64,000 nucleotides of DNA from Limnobacter sp. SAORIC-580 (GCF_013004065.1 NZ_CP053084.1:1240001-1304000); one strand, 5' to 3'; positions 7,880 through 17,354 are shown, counted from the first letter of the stretch. Notes: a model not told the origin generated them from the letters alone. Program-made: numbers and translations.

Positions 7880-9136
7880 ATGGGCGATTCAACCATTATT
7901 GATCGCAGGCTCAACGGCAAAAACAGAAGCTTGCCAAACCGCGAGCGCTTTATTCGGCGTTACAAAACGCAATTGAAAAAAGCGGTCGCGGATGTGGCTG
8001 GTGAGTCGTCAATTTCTGATGTCAGCGGCGATGGGCGCGTGAAAGTGCGAATTCCCACCCGCGAAGTATCCGAGCCGACCTTCATTTTTGGCCAGGGTGG
8101 TGATGTAGAGCATGTGGTTCCTGGTAACCGCGATTTCGTACCTGGCGACCGCATTCCACGACCCAGCGGCGGTGGCGAAGGGCAGGGGGGTGGCAAACCA
8201 GGCAAAGGCGAGGGAGAGGACGGATTCACCTTTGTGTTGTCGCGCGAAGAGTTCCTGAACCTGTATTTTGACGATCTTGAGTTGCCTGAACTGTTGAAGC
8301 GTGAAATTTCCTCGGTAAAGCGCATGAAAAGCCGAAATGCGGGTTACTCCCGCACGGGTGCACCCACCTCGCTTTCCGTGCTTCGGACCATGAAGGCCTC
8401 GCTTATGCGTCGCGTCGCGCTCGAGCCCAGGGGCGATGATGAGGACGATGACGAAGACGAGAAAGGCCAGCTTGATCTTCTCGAGGATGTGAAGAAGAAG
8501 CCCTATGTGCCTTTTCTTGACGAGGTCGACCTGCGCTATCGCAATCGCGTAACCTACCCCGAGCCCTCCACCAACGCAGTGATTTTCTGCCTGATGGACG
8601 TTTCTGCTTCAATGGATGAGGCCAAGAAAGACCTGGCCAAACGGTTTTACACACTGCTTTACCTGTTCCTCACTCGCAAGTACGAGGAAGTGAAGCTGGT
8701 TTTCATTCGTCACACCGATGAAGCGGAGGAGGTCAGCGAGGAAGACTTCTTCTATGGCAAAAAAAGTGGTGGCACGGAAATCATGCCCGCTATGGAATTG
8801 ATGCACCACATCATCGAGACCCGCTATCCAGGCAGCGCTTGGAATGTTTACGTGGCGCAAGCCTCGGATGGCGATGCAACCTCGCGTGATGCGCGGGCCA
8901 GCGCGGAGTATCTCTCTTCCAAAATCATGCCGCATGTGCGCTACTACGCTTACGTGGAAACCATGCCCACACCCATGTTCGGCATGGCTCGCGCGTCTGA
9001 TTTGTGGGAAAGTTTTGAACGGCTGGAAGACAGTTTTGCAGGGCACTTTGCCATGCGCAAGCTGTTCAACCGCCGCGACATTTACCCCGTTTTTCGTGGC
9101 TTGTTTGAAAAGAAAGAAGTCGCCTTTGGGCGTTAG
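7880..9136 (+). CDS. yeaH: YeaH/YhbH family protein (DUF444, von Willebrand A-like)
   Basis: 418 residues, matching the family length. It opens with IIDRRLNGKNRSLPNRERFIRRY, has a Gly/Pro-rich linker and an acidic low-complexity stretch (DDEDDDEDEKGQ, near residues 180-191), and ends in a vWA-like domain with FCLMDVSASMDEAKK, a MIDAS-type DXSXS pattern near residue 240. Starting ATG has GGGAG 8 bases upstream, 27 bases after prkA. The partner of PrkA in nearly all genomes that carry it; biochemical role is not established. Cytoplasmic, no signal peptide. Confidence 0.92.
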   Translation: MGDSTIIDRRLNGKNRSLPNRERFIRRYKTQLKKAVADVAGESSISDVSGDGRVKVRIPTREVSEPTFIFGQGGDVEHVVPGNRDFVPGDRIPRPSGGGEGQGGGKPGKGEGEDGFTFVLSREEFLNLYFDDLELPELLKREISSVKRMKSRNAGYSRTGAPTSLSVLRTMKASLMRRVALEPRGDDEDDDEDEKGQLDLLEDVKKKPYVPFLDEVDLRYRNRVTYPEPSTNAVIFCLMDVSASMDEAKKDLAKRFYTLLYLFLTRKYEEVKLVFIRHTDEAEEVSEEDFFYGKKSGGTEIMPAMELMHHIIETRYPGSAWNVYVAQASDGDATSRDARASAEYLSSKIMPHVRYYAYVETMPTPMFGMARASDLWESFERLEDSFAGHFAMRKLFNRRDIYPVFRGLFEKKEVAFGR

Positions 9137-9147
9137 GAGTAGCAACA

Positions 9148-10614
9148 ATGGCCCAGCAACTTGACCTGGCCGGCAATGAATGGACATTTGATCTGCTGCG
9201 TGACATTGACACGCAGCTTCACGACATTGCAGCCAACAAATACAAACTCGACACCTTCCCCAATCAAATTGAAGTGATCAGTGCCGAGCAAATGCTGGAT
9301 GCGTATTCCAGCGGTGCCATGCCCGTGATGTATCCACACTGGAGTTACGGCAAATCCTTTTCGGTTAACGAGCATTTGTACGAAACCGGGCAGCAAAACC
9401 TTGCCTACGAGGTGGTGATCAATTCCAACCCCTGCATTTCTTACCTCATGGAAGAGAACACCATGACCATGCAGACGCTGGTGATCGCTCACGCCTGTTA
9501 CGGACACAATTCCTTTTTCAAGGGCAACTACCTGTTTCGGCAGTGGACCCAGGCCGATGCAATCATCGATTACCTGGTGTTCGCCAAGAAGTACGTCATG
9601 GAGTGCGAAGAAAAATATGGTATCGATGCAGTTGAAGAAGTGCTTGACGCTGCGCATGCCATACAGCATTTTGGGGTCGATCGTTACAAACGACGTTTTG
9701 AATCCGAAGCATCACTGAAAGTGAAGCGCGATGACCTGGCTGAGGAAAAGCGCCGTCAGTACGATGAAATCATGGCCAAGGTGTCGCCAGTCGAGGCGGC
9801 TCAAATTGAGCGCCGGCAAGACAACTACCCCCGTGAGCCCGTCGAAAACATTTTGTACTTTGTCGAGAAAGAAGCGCCCAAACTGCGCGACTGGGAACGC
9901 GAACTGGTACGCATTGTTCGCAAAATGTCCCAGTACTTTTATCCGCAGGGTCAAACCAAGGTGATGAACGAAGGCTGGGCCAGCTTTTGGCATTACACTT
10001 TGCTCAATACCCTGTACGACGAGAAACTTGTGTCCGATGGATTCATGCTCGAATTCCTGACGTCTCACACCAATGTGGTTTTTCAGCCCGATTCGCGCGA
10101 CGGACGCTTCAGGGCCTTGAACCCCTACGCCCTCGGTTTTGCCATTTTCAGCGATATTCGTCGCATGTGTGAAAAGCCCACAGAAGAGGACAAACGCTGG
10201 TTTCCTGAAATTGCGGGTAGCGGCAATTGGTTGAAAGCTGTTGATTTTGCCATGCGCAATTTCAAGGATGAATCATTCATCCGCCAGTTTCTGTCCCCCA
10301 AGGTCATTCGAGACTTCCGTTTGTTTGCAATCGCAGATCACAAAACTGAAAGCGAACTGTTTATCGATGCCATTCACAACGACGAGGGTTACAAGCGAAT
10401 CCGCACCCTGTTGGCAAACCAGTACTCCCGGGAAAGCATGGTGCCCGATATTCAAGTGACTTCCTATGCCCGCATGACAGATCGATCCCTCACGCTTACC
10501 CACATGAGCCGTCGTGGAAGGCCACTGAATACGGATGAAGCCGAGAAAACCCTTGCTCAAGTGGAGCGTTTGTGGGGTTTCCCGGTGCACCTGGAAACAT
10601 CGGATGCGCATTGA
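9148..10614 (+). CDS. spoVR: SpoVR family protein
   Basis: 488 residues, close to E. coli YcgB (510). The family signatures are plain: HWSYGKSF and YEVVINSNPCISYLMEEN in the N-terminal quarter, ACYGHNSFFKGNYLF, and NEGWASFWHY in the middle. SpoVR was named for a role in Bacillus spore cortex formation; in Gram-negative bacteria it is found with prkA and yeaH and its function is unknown. The ATG follows TAGGAG, 11 bases after yeaH. Its last 11 bases overlap the start of the CobC-like gene, suggesting coupled translation of the fourth member. Confidence 0.93.
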   Translation: MAQQLDLAGNEWTFDLLRDIDTQLHDIAANKYKLDTFPNQIEVISAEQMLDAYSSGAMPVMYPHWSYGKSFSVNEHLYETGQQNLAYEVVINSNPCISYLMEENTMTMQTLVIAHACYGHNSFFKGNYLFRQWTQADAIIDYLVFAKKYVMECEEKYGIDAVEEVLDAAHAIQHFGVDRYKRRFESEASLKVKRDDLAEEKRRQYDEIMAKVSPVEAAQIERRQDNYPREPVENILYFVEKEAPKLRDWERELVRIVRKMSQYFYPQGQTKVMNEGWASFWHYTLLNTLYDEKLVSDGFMLEFLTSHTNVVFQPDSRDGRFRALNPYALGFAIFSDIRRMCEKPTEEDKRWFPEIAGSGNWLKAVDFAMRNFKDESFIRQFLSPKVIRDFRLFAIADHKTESELFIDAIHNDEGYKRIRTLLANQYSRESMVPDIQVTSYARMTDRSLTLTHMSRRGRPLNTDEAEKTLAQVERLWGFPVHLETSDAH

Positions 10615-11581
10615 AACTCACGTCCGGCAGCAGGCCAAACTAGACCTGTCCGGCTCGGTTGCCCCTTTTGAGTTGAAATTGCCTGACATGCCAGCTTCGG
10701 TATGGGCCAGCCCCGACTTGTTGCGCTCTCGTTTCCATCTTGAAGCCGCCCGTTTTTTCGAGTGCGAATCTGTGTTGGCGGTAACCGGCATAGAAAGCGG
10801 TATCTCGGCGCTGGCACGTTTGTTTCAAACCTGGTACGGGTCAATGCGGGTGGTGCTGGCCGAGCCCAGCTTTGATCAATGGGACAAACGCTTTCGCCGG
10901 GCCAACCATGTTGTACTCGATTGGCCTGTGGATCTTGTGCTTGAAGGGGATATTCCCGAGTGCGATGTGGTGGTGCTGGGGCGCCCGGTCAACCCCACCT
11001 GCCAAATGATCAGCATCCAGCAAATCAAGCCCCTGGCACGAAAACTTCGGGAGCAGGGCGGCTGGCTTATTCTTGATGAGGCTTATCTGGACTGGACTGG
11101 TGAGGAGTCCTATGCGTCCTTCATCGAAGCCGAGCCGGCCATTGTGCTTCGCTCAGTGGCGCCTTTCTCAGGCTTGGCTGGGGCAAACCTGGCATTTGTG
11201 TGCGGCCCCAAGGCTGTGTGTACAGCATTGCTCAACGAGGTGGGTACACAAGCCGTTTCTTCGCCGCAATGGTGGCTGGCATTGCAATATTTTGCAGCTG
11301 AGGACTGGAGGGCCCAGCAGCTGATTCGCCTGGATGCGGTGTGTACAAGGCTCGAGTCGGTCTGGCGAGTTCGATTGGGCGAGCACATTCAAATTCACAA
11401 AGGCGGTTACTTCATCAGTTTTGCCCATCCTAACAATGAGCAATGGGTTGCCGACCTGGAACATGTGGGAATTCTGGTGCGTGCCTATCCGACGGAAGAC
11501 AGCATTTTGCGATGCGGTGCACCGAAATCCGAGGCAGATTGGACCCGCCTTGAAAATGCGGTGAAGTCGCTTAGCGATTAG
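10604..11581 (+). CDS. CobC-like PLP-fold protein lacking the catalytic lysine
   Basis: 325 residues with the layout of threonine-phosphate decarboxylase / CobC, a fold-type I aminotransferase relative: LDLSGSVAPFELKLP at the start, LEAARFFECESVLAVTGIESGI near 45-70, and the PLP-ring Asp in LILDEAYLDW near 155. The Schiff-base region, however, reads LRSVAPFSGLAGANLAF, where active homologues have LRSLGKFFGLAGARVGF: the lysine is Pro187 and the phosphate-site arginine is Asn195. It should not form the usual internal aldimine. The chosen ATG lies inside the spoVR 3' end; an upstream in-frame start would overlap further. No other cobalamin gene is near. Its job in a prkA operon is unknown. Confidence 0.72.
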   Translation: MRIETHVRQQAKLDLSGSVAPFELKLPDMPASVWASPDLLRSRFHLEAARFFECESVLAVTGIESGISALARLFQTWYGSMRVVLAEPSFDQWDKRFRRANHVVLDWPVDLVLEGDIPECDVVVLGRPVNPTCQMISIQQIKPLARKLREQGGWLILDEAYLDWTGEESYASFIEAEPAIVLRSVAPFSGLAGANLAFVCGPKAVCTALLNEVGTQAVSSPQWWLALQYFAAEDWRAQQLIRLDAVCTRLESVWRVRLGEHIQIHKGGYFISFAHPNNEQWVADLEHVGILVRAYPTEDSILRCGAPKSEADWTRLENAVKSLSD

Positions 11582-12045
11582 TCGTGACGCATCACTTCTT
11601 CAATTCCTCGTTCCCGTGGTTTGGTTGAAACCAGCAGGGTTTTCGCCAGGCGGTCTTGAGGAAACTGCCCGTTTTTGTCAAAAAACGAATAAACGAAGGC
11701 AATGCCTGTCAAATTGAAAAACCAGCACAGCACATATCTCAGTATGGCTTGTGCCAGCCCAACATGCTCTCCGTTTTCCTTCACCAGTCGAATGTGCCAG
11801 GTTTTCATGGCAAGGGTTTGGCCACCATGGCGCCAAAACCACACAAAATACAGCCCCAGTACGGCGAAAAACCACCACTGGCGTGCCTCTCGAAGGTATA
11901 AGGCATGTCTGCTTTGAGTGAGTGTGTCGAAAAAGTAGCCGGCAATGAATAAAACGCCGAAAAGCAGCATGCTTTCATACAACATGCTTGCAAACCGGCG
12001 TTTTCTGCTGGGGCTGATAAGCCCGTTGTCGAGTAGTCGTTCCAT
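11578..12045 (-). CDS. RDD family membrane protein
   Basis: 155 residues with three hydrophobic stretches (SMLLFGVLFIAGYFF, WWFFAVLGLYFVWFW, ILRYVLCWFFNLTGIAFVYSFF) and the RDD pattern of an N-terminal Arg (SRKRRFASMLYESMLLF) plus GQTLAMKTWHIRLV. Integral inner-membrane protein; some RDD proteins act as sodium/proton antiporters but most are uncharacterised. Last gene of the leftward sigma-factor operon. Its stop overlaps the stop of the CobC-like gene by 3-4 bases in a tail-to-tail arrangement with no terminator between them, so the two transcripts probably overlap. Confidence 0.82.
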   Translation of the reverse strand: MERLLDNGLISPSRKRRFASMLYESMLLFGVLFIAGYFFDTLTQSRHALYLREARQWWFFAVLGLYFVWFWRHGGQTLAMKTWHIRLVKENGEHVGLAQAILRYVLCWFFNLTGIAFVYSFFDKNGQFPQDRLAKTLLVSTKPRERGIEEVMRHD

Positions 12046-12089
12046 TTCGCTATTTTATCGCTGGCGCGCTAGCCAAATGGATGCGGGTT

Positions 12090-12512
12090 TTAATTCAGTG
12101 AAGGTTTGTTGCTTTTTCCCTTGAATTCATCGCGCTGTTTCGGATCCAGACTTTGATAGCTGTTCCAGCTTGAATTTCGCTCGCCCTGGCGCTTCTCTTT
12201 CAGGGCCTTGTAGTTTTCACGGGCCGCCGCTTTTTCCCGCGGGCTTAGTTCGCTCCAAGTACTCACCCGTTCACGCATGATTGCCTGGCGCTCAGCGGGC
12301 TCACTTTCATACTTCCTGCCAACCTTTAACCAGCGTTCCTGTTGGGCATTGGTCATGGAATTCCAGTCATTTTTCAGTGGTGCAAGCAGCTCCTGCTGTT
12401 TGGCAGACAGCTCAGACCAGTCCGTTGCAGCCAGCGCATCCGTGCTCTGAACGCAAAGCACCAGAACCAAGCCCAAGGTCATCAATCCGGAATAGAGTCT
12501 AGTCATCATCAT
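12090..12512 (-). CDS. DUF3106 secreted protein
   Basis: 140 residues. A signal peptide is clear (MMMTRLYSGLMTLGLVLVLCVQSTDALA), with probable cleavage after the ALA near residue 28. The rest is helical and repetitive: WSELSAKQQELLAPL, WNSMTNAQQERWLKV, WSELSPREKAAARENY and LDPKQRDEF are variants of one motif, W-x-x-L-[ST]-x-x-[QE]. Such repeats are typical of DUF3106, a periplasmic family found in Burkholderiales beside this sigma factor. The repeats recall periplasmic stress sensors of the Spy/CpxP type, but that is only a resemblance. Lies 19 bases after the DUF3619 gene. Confidence 0.8.
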   Translation of the reverse strand: MMMTRLYSGLMTLGLVLVLCVQSTDALAATDWSELSAKQQELLAPLKNDWNSMTNAQQERWLKVGRKYESEPAERQAIMRERVSTWSELSPREKAAARENYKALKEKRQGERNSSWNSYQSLDPKQRDEFKGKSNKPSLN

Positions 12513-12531
12513 GCCCCTGAATCCTTAAATG

Positions 12532-13020
12532 CTAGATCGACGTGGTGAAGTCGGCGGGTAATGAATCCATCCATTGTTCAATTCCGTCTTCCGCTGGAAT
12601 TGCATTGTTCTTTTGCAACTCAGTGGCGTAATTGATAAAGCCTGGATCCAGATAAGCATCGGGTGGCAGGTCGTCCGACAAAATCGCGGCGTCGAGATCT
12701 GCAGTTTCAGAAATGCGGGCGTCGTAGTTCTCCAGACCAAATTGAGCCACCCCGAAAACCGCACCTGCAATGAACAAAGCACTCACCGCCATGGACAAGG
12801 CGGGGCGATTGAACCATTCTGAGAACTGTTTGAATAAATCTGCAATCTTGCCAGCATTGGCCTGTCTGGATTTGGCATGCTGCCCATGTTTCTCGGCATG
12901 AAGTTGCACCGATTTGGAGATAGCCAGGTTAAGGCGATCTTGAATGTGGGGCGGAACTTGACCTGCCGACTCATCAAGTAGCCTTTTTACTACATTTGCG
13001 GTTAGCCGATCTTCATTCAT
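12532..13020 (-). CDS. DUF3619 membrane protein, possible anti-sigma factor
   Basis: 162 residues: an N-terminal cytoplasmic helical part (about 1-70, VVKRLLDESAGQVPPHIQDRL), one membrane segment (about 74-95, ALSMAVSALFIAGAVFGVAQFGL) and an acidic C-terminal part (DLDAAILSDDLPPDAYLDPGF). The ATG overlaps the sigma-factor stop as ATGA, so the two are translationally coupled. The one-segment topology and position directly behind an RpoE-type sigma gene match many anti-sigma factors. The family itself has no assigned function, so that role is inference. Confidence 0.78.
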   Translation of the reverse strand: MNEDRLTANVVKRLLDESAGQVPPHIQDRLNLAISKSVQLHAEKHGQHAKSRQANAGKIADLFKQFSEWFNRPALSMAVSALFIAGAVFGVAQFGLENYDARISETADLDAAILSDDLPPDAYLDPGFINYATELQKNNAIPAEDGIEQWMDSLPADFTTSI

Positions 13021-13577
13021 TCCCGAAACCCCTGTTGCCTCAATACCTGTGCCAATGCCTTTGTCGCTCTGGAGCAGTGCGTTTTCACACTGCCCTCAGA
13101 ACACCCCATGATCTCTGCCGTTTCTGCCAAGTCCATCTCTTCCCAATAACGCAAGATGAATGCCTGGCGTTGACGCTCTGGCAAATTTGCGATGGCTTCT
13201 TCGATGGCCGCCATGTTCTGTGATTGTTCAATCTCGTCCTGGGCACTCGCATTCTGGGATTCATCCTGTGCGAGAAGGTTCTCGAGCACATCGTAATCTT
13301 CTTCATCTTTCTTCTGAAAGCTTGAAAACAGCGTTGTCCAGGTGTTTCTGACCTTCTGGCGGCGATGATGGTCCAGAATCGTGTTCTGCAAAATGCGGGT
13401 AAACAGCATTGGCAGTTCTTCTTTGGGTTTGTCGCCGTATTTGTCAGAAAGCTTCATCATGCTTTCTTGCACCAGGTCCATGGCGCTTTCTTCATTCTTT
13501 ACGGCAAAAAACGCCTGGCGATAAGCCCGGTGCGACACCTCTTTCAAAAAATCCTCTAATTCTCGCGTGCTGGCCAT
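13017..13577 (-). CDS. RNA polymerase sigma-70 family (ECF-type) sigma factor
   Basis: 186 residues from the ATG at 13577; a TTG 20 codons upstream is in frame but less likely. Region 2 is seen in RAYRQAFFAVKNEESAMDLVQESMMKL and LFTRILQNTILDHHRRQ; region 4 in LPERQRQAFILRYWEEMDLAETAEIMGCSEGSVKTHCSRATKAL, an RpoE-like helix-turn-helix. An acidic linker joins them. No domain 3, as expected for an ECF sigma. It heads a leftward operon with DUF3619, DUF3106 and RDD genes, an arrangement conserved next to ilvI in Burkholderiales. The signal and regulon are not evident. Confidence 0.88.
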   Translation of the reverse strand: MASTRELEDFLKEVSHRAYRQAFFAVKNEESAMDLVQESMMKLSDKYGDKPKEELPMLFTRILQNTILDHHRRQKVRNTWTTLFSSFQKKDEEDYDVLENLLAQDESQNASAQDEIEQSQNMAAIEEAIANLPERQRQAFILRYWEEMDLAETAEIMGCSEGSVKTHCSRATKALAQVLRQQGFRE

Positions 13578-13680
13578 AAATGTGTGTGTCGAGGTGGTGT
13601 CAGAGGGTTTGGGGGTCGAGGCGAGAATGATTCGCAATATTTAACAATACGGCATGATATCAAAGCCACAAGCTTTTTTC

Positions 13681-13709
13681 TTGACCCACAGCGGGCTTCG
13701 CACTAAGAT
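13681..13709 (+). promoter_or_regulatory. Sigma-70 promoter of ilvI
   Basis: TTGACC (13681-13686), 17 bases, TAAGAT (13704-13709): five of six and four of six matches with ideal spacing. Transcription would start near 13716, leaving a leader of about 250 bases before the ilvI ATG. Confidence 0.6.
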
Positions 13710-13782
13710 CTCGTTCTACCCTGTTTTTGTCTCTAGTTAATCAGCATACCCTTGTTGTTTTAGCGAAAGACGCGCTAGGGCG

Positions 13783-13963
13783 CTGAACTTGTAGTTCAGA
13801 AGCCCATGGCCAACCTGCCCGACATAATCGGGTTGTGATCGCCAGCGCTTTGCGACATGTCCACACCCACAAGGTTGTTCATTTTCAAAAAGCCTGTGCC
13901 CCACGGCAATGCGATCCAGGACGGCATCCGACCAATGTCCCGTGGATTTTGTCAGGATTTTTT
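13783..13963 (+). promoter_or_regulatory. Structured ilvI leader, candidate attenuator
   Basis: The leader between the promoter at 13681 and ilvI contains three elements. CTGAAC/GTTCAG (13783-13788 with 13794-13799) and CCCGA/TCGGG (13818-13822 with 13828-13832) form small hairpins. A ten-codon frame at 13806-13838 reads MANLPDIIGL, four of ten residues Leu or Ile, and its stop lies just past the second hairpin. Close to ilvI, ATCCGAC (13926-13932) pairs with GTCAGGAT (13951-13958, one bulge), followed by six T residues, and also covers the only AGGA ribosome site. This is the layout of amino-acid attenuation, but the leader peptide has a weak ribosome site and the terminator loop is large. 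Confidence 0.35.
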
Positions 13964-13967
13964 AAAA

Positions 13968-15680
13968 ATGGAATATACCGGCGCGGAAATCGTTGTCAAA
14001 TGTCTGGAAGAAGAAGGCGTCAAGCACGTTTTCGGTTACCCAGGCGGAGCAGTACTCTACATCTACGATGCCATCTTCAAACAAGACGGTTTCGAACACA
14101 TTCTGGTACGTCATGAACAAGCTGCTGTGCATGCAGCCGATGCCTATTCGCGTTCAAGCGACAAGGTTGGTGTTTGTCTCGTGACCTCAGGCCCAGGCCT
14201 GACCAATGCCGTTACAGGCATTGCAACTGCCTACATGGATTCAATTCCCATGGTGATTTTGTCTGGTCAGGTGCCCACGCACGCGATCGGTCAAGATGCA
14301 TTCCAGGAATGCGATACCGTGGGTATTACACGCCCCTGCGTCAAGCACAACTTCCTTGTAAAGGATGTGAAAGACCTGGCACGCGTCATGAAAGAAGCGT
14401 TTTACATTGCCCGTACAGGCCGTCCAGGCCCTGTGCTGGTTGATATCCCCAAAGACATCACCATTCACAAAACCACGTTTGATTACTCCGAGCCGGTCAA
14501 AATGCGCTCGTACAACCCGGTGGTCAAGGGTCACCAAGGGCAAATCAAAAAAGCCGTGCAAATGATTCTGGAAGCCGAGCGCCCCATGATCTATTCCGGC
14601 GGTGGTGTTATTTTGGGTGATGCCTCTGCTGAACTGACTCGTTTGGTAGAGTGGGTTGGTGCGCCAACGACCAATACCTTGATGGGTTTGGGCGCATTCA
14701 AGGCCAGCGACAAAAAGTTTGTAGGTATGCCCGGCATGCACGGCACCTATGAGGCCAACCTGGCCATGCAAAATTGCGACGTACTGATCGCCGTTGGCGC
14801 CCGTTTTGACGATCGCGTGATCGGTAATCCCAAAGATTTTGCATCCATTCCACGCAAAATCATTCACATTGATATCGACCCGTCTTCCATTTCCAAGCGC
14901 GTGAAAGTGGATGTGCCCATTGTTGGCAACATCAAAGACGTGCTGGTTGATTTGATTCAGTTGCTGGAAGAAAGCGGCAAGCGAGTAGACCAGGGCAAAC
15001 TGCAAGGCTGGTGGGAACAGGTTGAGAAATGGCGTGGCCGCAAATGCTTGGACTACGCCAAATCCGATGAACTCATCAAACCCCAGTTTGTGGTTGAAAA
15101 GTTGTGGGAAGTGACCAACGGCGATGCCTTTGTTACATCCGACGTTGGCCAGCATCAAATGTGGGCTGCCCAGTACTATCGTTTCGACAAACCGCGTCGC
15201 TGGATCAACTCCGGTGGTTTGGGCACCATGGGTGTGGGCTTGCCCTACGCCATGGGTGTTCAAATGGCCAACCCCGATGCGCAGGTGGCTTGTATTACAG
15301 GTGAAGCATCCATCCAGATGAATATTCAGGAATTGTCCACCTGCTTTCAGTACCATTTCACGCCGAAAATCGTGAACCTGAACAACCGCTATCTGGGCAT
15401 GGTTCGCCAGTGGCAACAGCTGGATTATGGCTCACGCTATTCTGAAAGCTACATGGATGCACTGCCAGATTTCGTCAAGTTGGTTGAAGCGTATGGCCAC
15501 ATTGGCATGCAAATCACCAAGCCGTCAGATGTAGAACCGGCATTGCGCGAGGCCTTTGGCAAGTACAAAGACCGTTTGGTGTTCATGGACTTCATCACTG
15601 ACCGCACTGAAAACGTGTGGCCCATGGTCAAGGCTGGCAAGGGCTTGTCCGAAATGCTGCTGGGTTCGGAAGAACTGTAA
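13968..15680 (+). CDS. ilvI: Acetolactate synthase, large (catalytic) subunit
   Basis: 570 residues, the usual length. Joins two pyruvates, or pyruvate and 2-ketobutyrate, the first common step of valine, leucine and isoleucine synthesis, using thiamine diphosphate, Mg and FAD. Seen: GYPGGAVLYIYD, the catalytic Glu in RHEQAAVHAADAYSR (near residue 50), the SGPGLTNAVTG loop, and the cofactor segment MNIQELSTC followed by LNNRYLGMVRQWQQ. The metal motif is GEA rather than the textbook GDG; I recall Glu at this position in other betaproteobacterial enzymes. Start is set at MEYTGAEIVV; longer in-frame starts (13935, 13857) exist. ilvH follows after 16 bases. Confidence 0.93.
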   Translation: MEYTGAEIVVKCLEEEGVKHVFGYPGGAVLYIYDAIFKQDGFEHILVRHEQAAVHAADAYSRSSDKVGVCLVTSGPGLTNAVTGIATAYMDSIPMVILSGQVPTHAIGQDAFQECDTVGITRPCVKHNFLVKDVKDLARVMKEAFYIARTGRPGPVLVDIPKDITIHKTTFDYSEPVKMRSYNPVVKGHQGQIKKAVQMILEAERPMIYSGGGVILGDASAELTRLVEWVGAPTTNTLMGLGAFKASDKKFVGMPGMHGTYEANLAMQNCDVLIAVGARFDDRVIGNPKDFASIPRKIIHIDIDPSSISKRVKVDVPIVGNIKDVLVDLIQLLEESGKRVDQGKLQGWWEQVEKWRGRKCLDYAKSDELIKPQFVVEKLWEVTNGDAFVTSDVGQHQMWAAQYYRFDKPRRWINSGGLGTMGVGLPYAMGVQMANPDAQVACITGEASIQMNIQELSTCFQYHFTPKIVNLNNRYLGMVRQWQQLDYGSRYSESYMDALPDFVKLVEAYGHIGMQITKPSDVEPALREAFGKYKDRLVFMDFITDRTENVWPMVKAGKGLSEMLLGSEEL

Positions 15681-15696
15681 AAAGGAGATGGCAAAT

Positions 15697-16188
15697 ATGA
15701 GACACATTATTTCCGTTCTCCTCGAGAACGAACCGGGTGCGTTGTCCCGCGTGGTGGGCTTGTTTTCTGCCCGTGGCTACAACATTGAAACATTGACTGT
15801 GGCCCCCACCGAAGACGAAACACTGTCGCGTATGACCATTGTGACAGTGGGATCCGATGACATTATCGAACAGATCACCAAACACCTTAACCGCTTGATT
15901 GAAGTGGTGAAAGTGGTTGATCTAAGTGATGGTGCGCATATTGAACGCGAGCTGATGCTGGTAAAATTGCGCGCAGTGGGCAAAGAGCGTGAAGAGCTGA
16001 AGCGTACCGCGGATATCTTCCGTGGCCGCATCATTGATGTCACCGAGAAAAGCTACACCATCGAGTTGACCGGTAACAAATCCAAGCTGGATGCCTTCCT
16101 GGAATCGATCGATCGCACTGCCATTCTCGAAACTGTCCGCACGGGCAGCTCCGGTATTGGCCGCGGCGAACGCATTCTTCGCGTCTGA
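15697..16188 (+). CDS. ilvH: Acetolactate synthase, small (regulatory) subunit
   Basis: 163 residues, exactly the E. coli IlvH length. The N-terminal ACT domain (RHIISVLLENEPGALSRVVGLFSARGYNIETLTVAPTEDE) binds valine for feedback control of the large subunit; the C-terminal half carries RTADIFRGRIIDVTEKSYTIELTG. AAGGAG at 15682-15687 sits 9 bases before the ATG at 15697, which decides against the ATG at 15688 that touches the ribosome site. Ends 83 bases before ilvC. Confidence 0.95.
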   Translation: MRHIISVLLENEPGALSRVVGLFSARGYNIETLTVAPTEDETLSRMTIVTVGSDDIIEQITKHLNRLIEVVKVVDLSDGAHIERELMLVKLRAVGKEREELKRTADIFRGRIIDVTEKSYTIELTGNKSKLDAFLESIDRTAILETVRTGSSGIGRGERILRV

Positions 16189-16223
16189 ACGGTGGGCCCA
16201 GCCCAGGCAAACGAATCTGGTAA

Positions 16224-17288
<1,065 letters not shown>

Positions 17289-17312
17289 TCGACCGATTGA
17301 TTGCTGTGCCAG

Positions 17313-17347
17313 AAACCCGCGGTGCGAAAGTGTCGCGGGTTTTTTTG
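17313..17347 (+). terminator. Intrinsic terminator after ilvC
   Basis: AAACCCGCG (17313-17321) pairs with CGCGGGTTT (17334-17342), a perfect nine-pair stem with a 12-base loop, followed by a T-run to 17347. It lies between ilvC and the oppositely directed SopB-like gene. Confidence 0.88.
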
Positions 17348-17354
17348 TGATTCA

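Noticed and set aside
14241..15416. Leftward open frame of 391 codons opposite ilvI
   Set aside because: A shadow of ilvI on the opposite strand; His/Gln-rich translation without domains.
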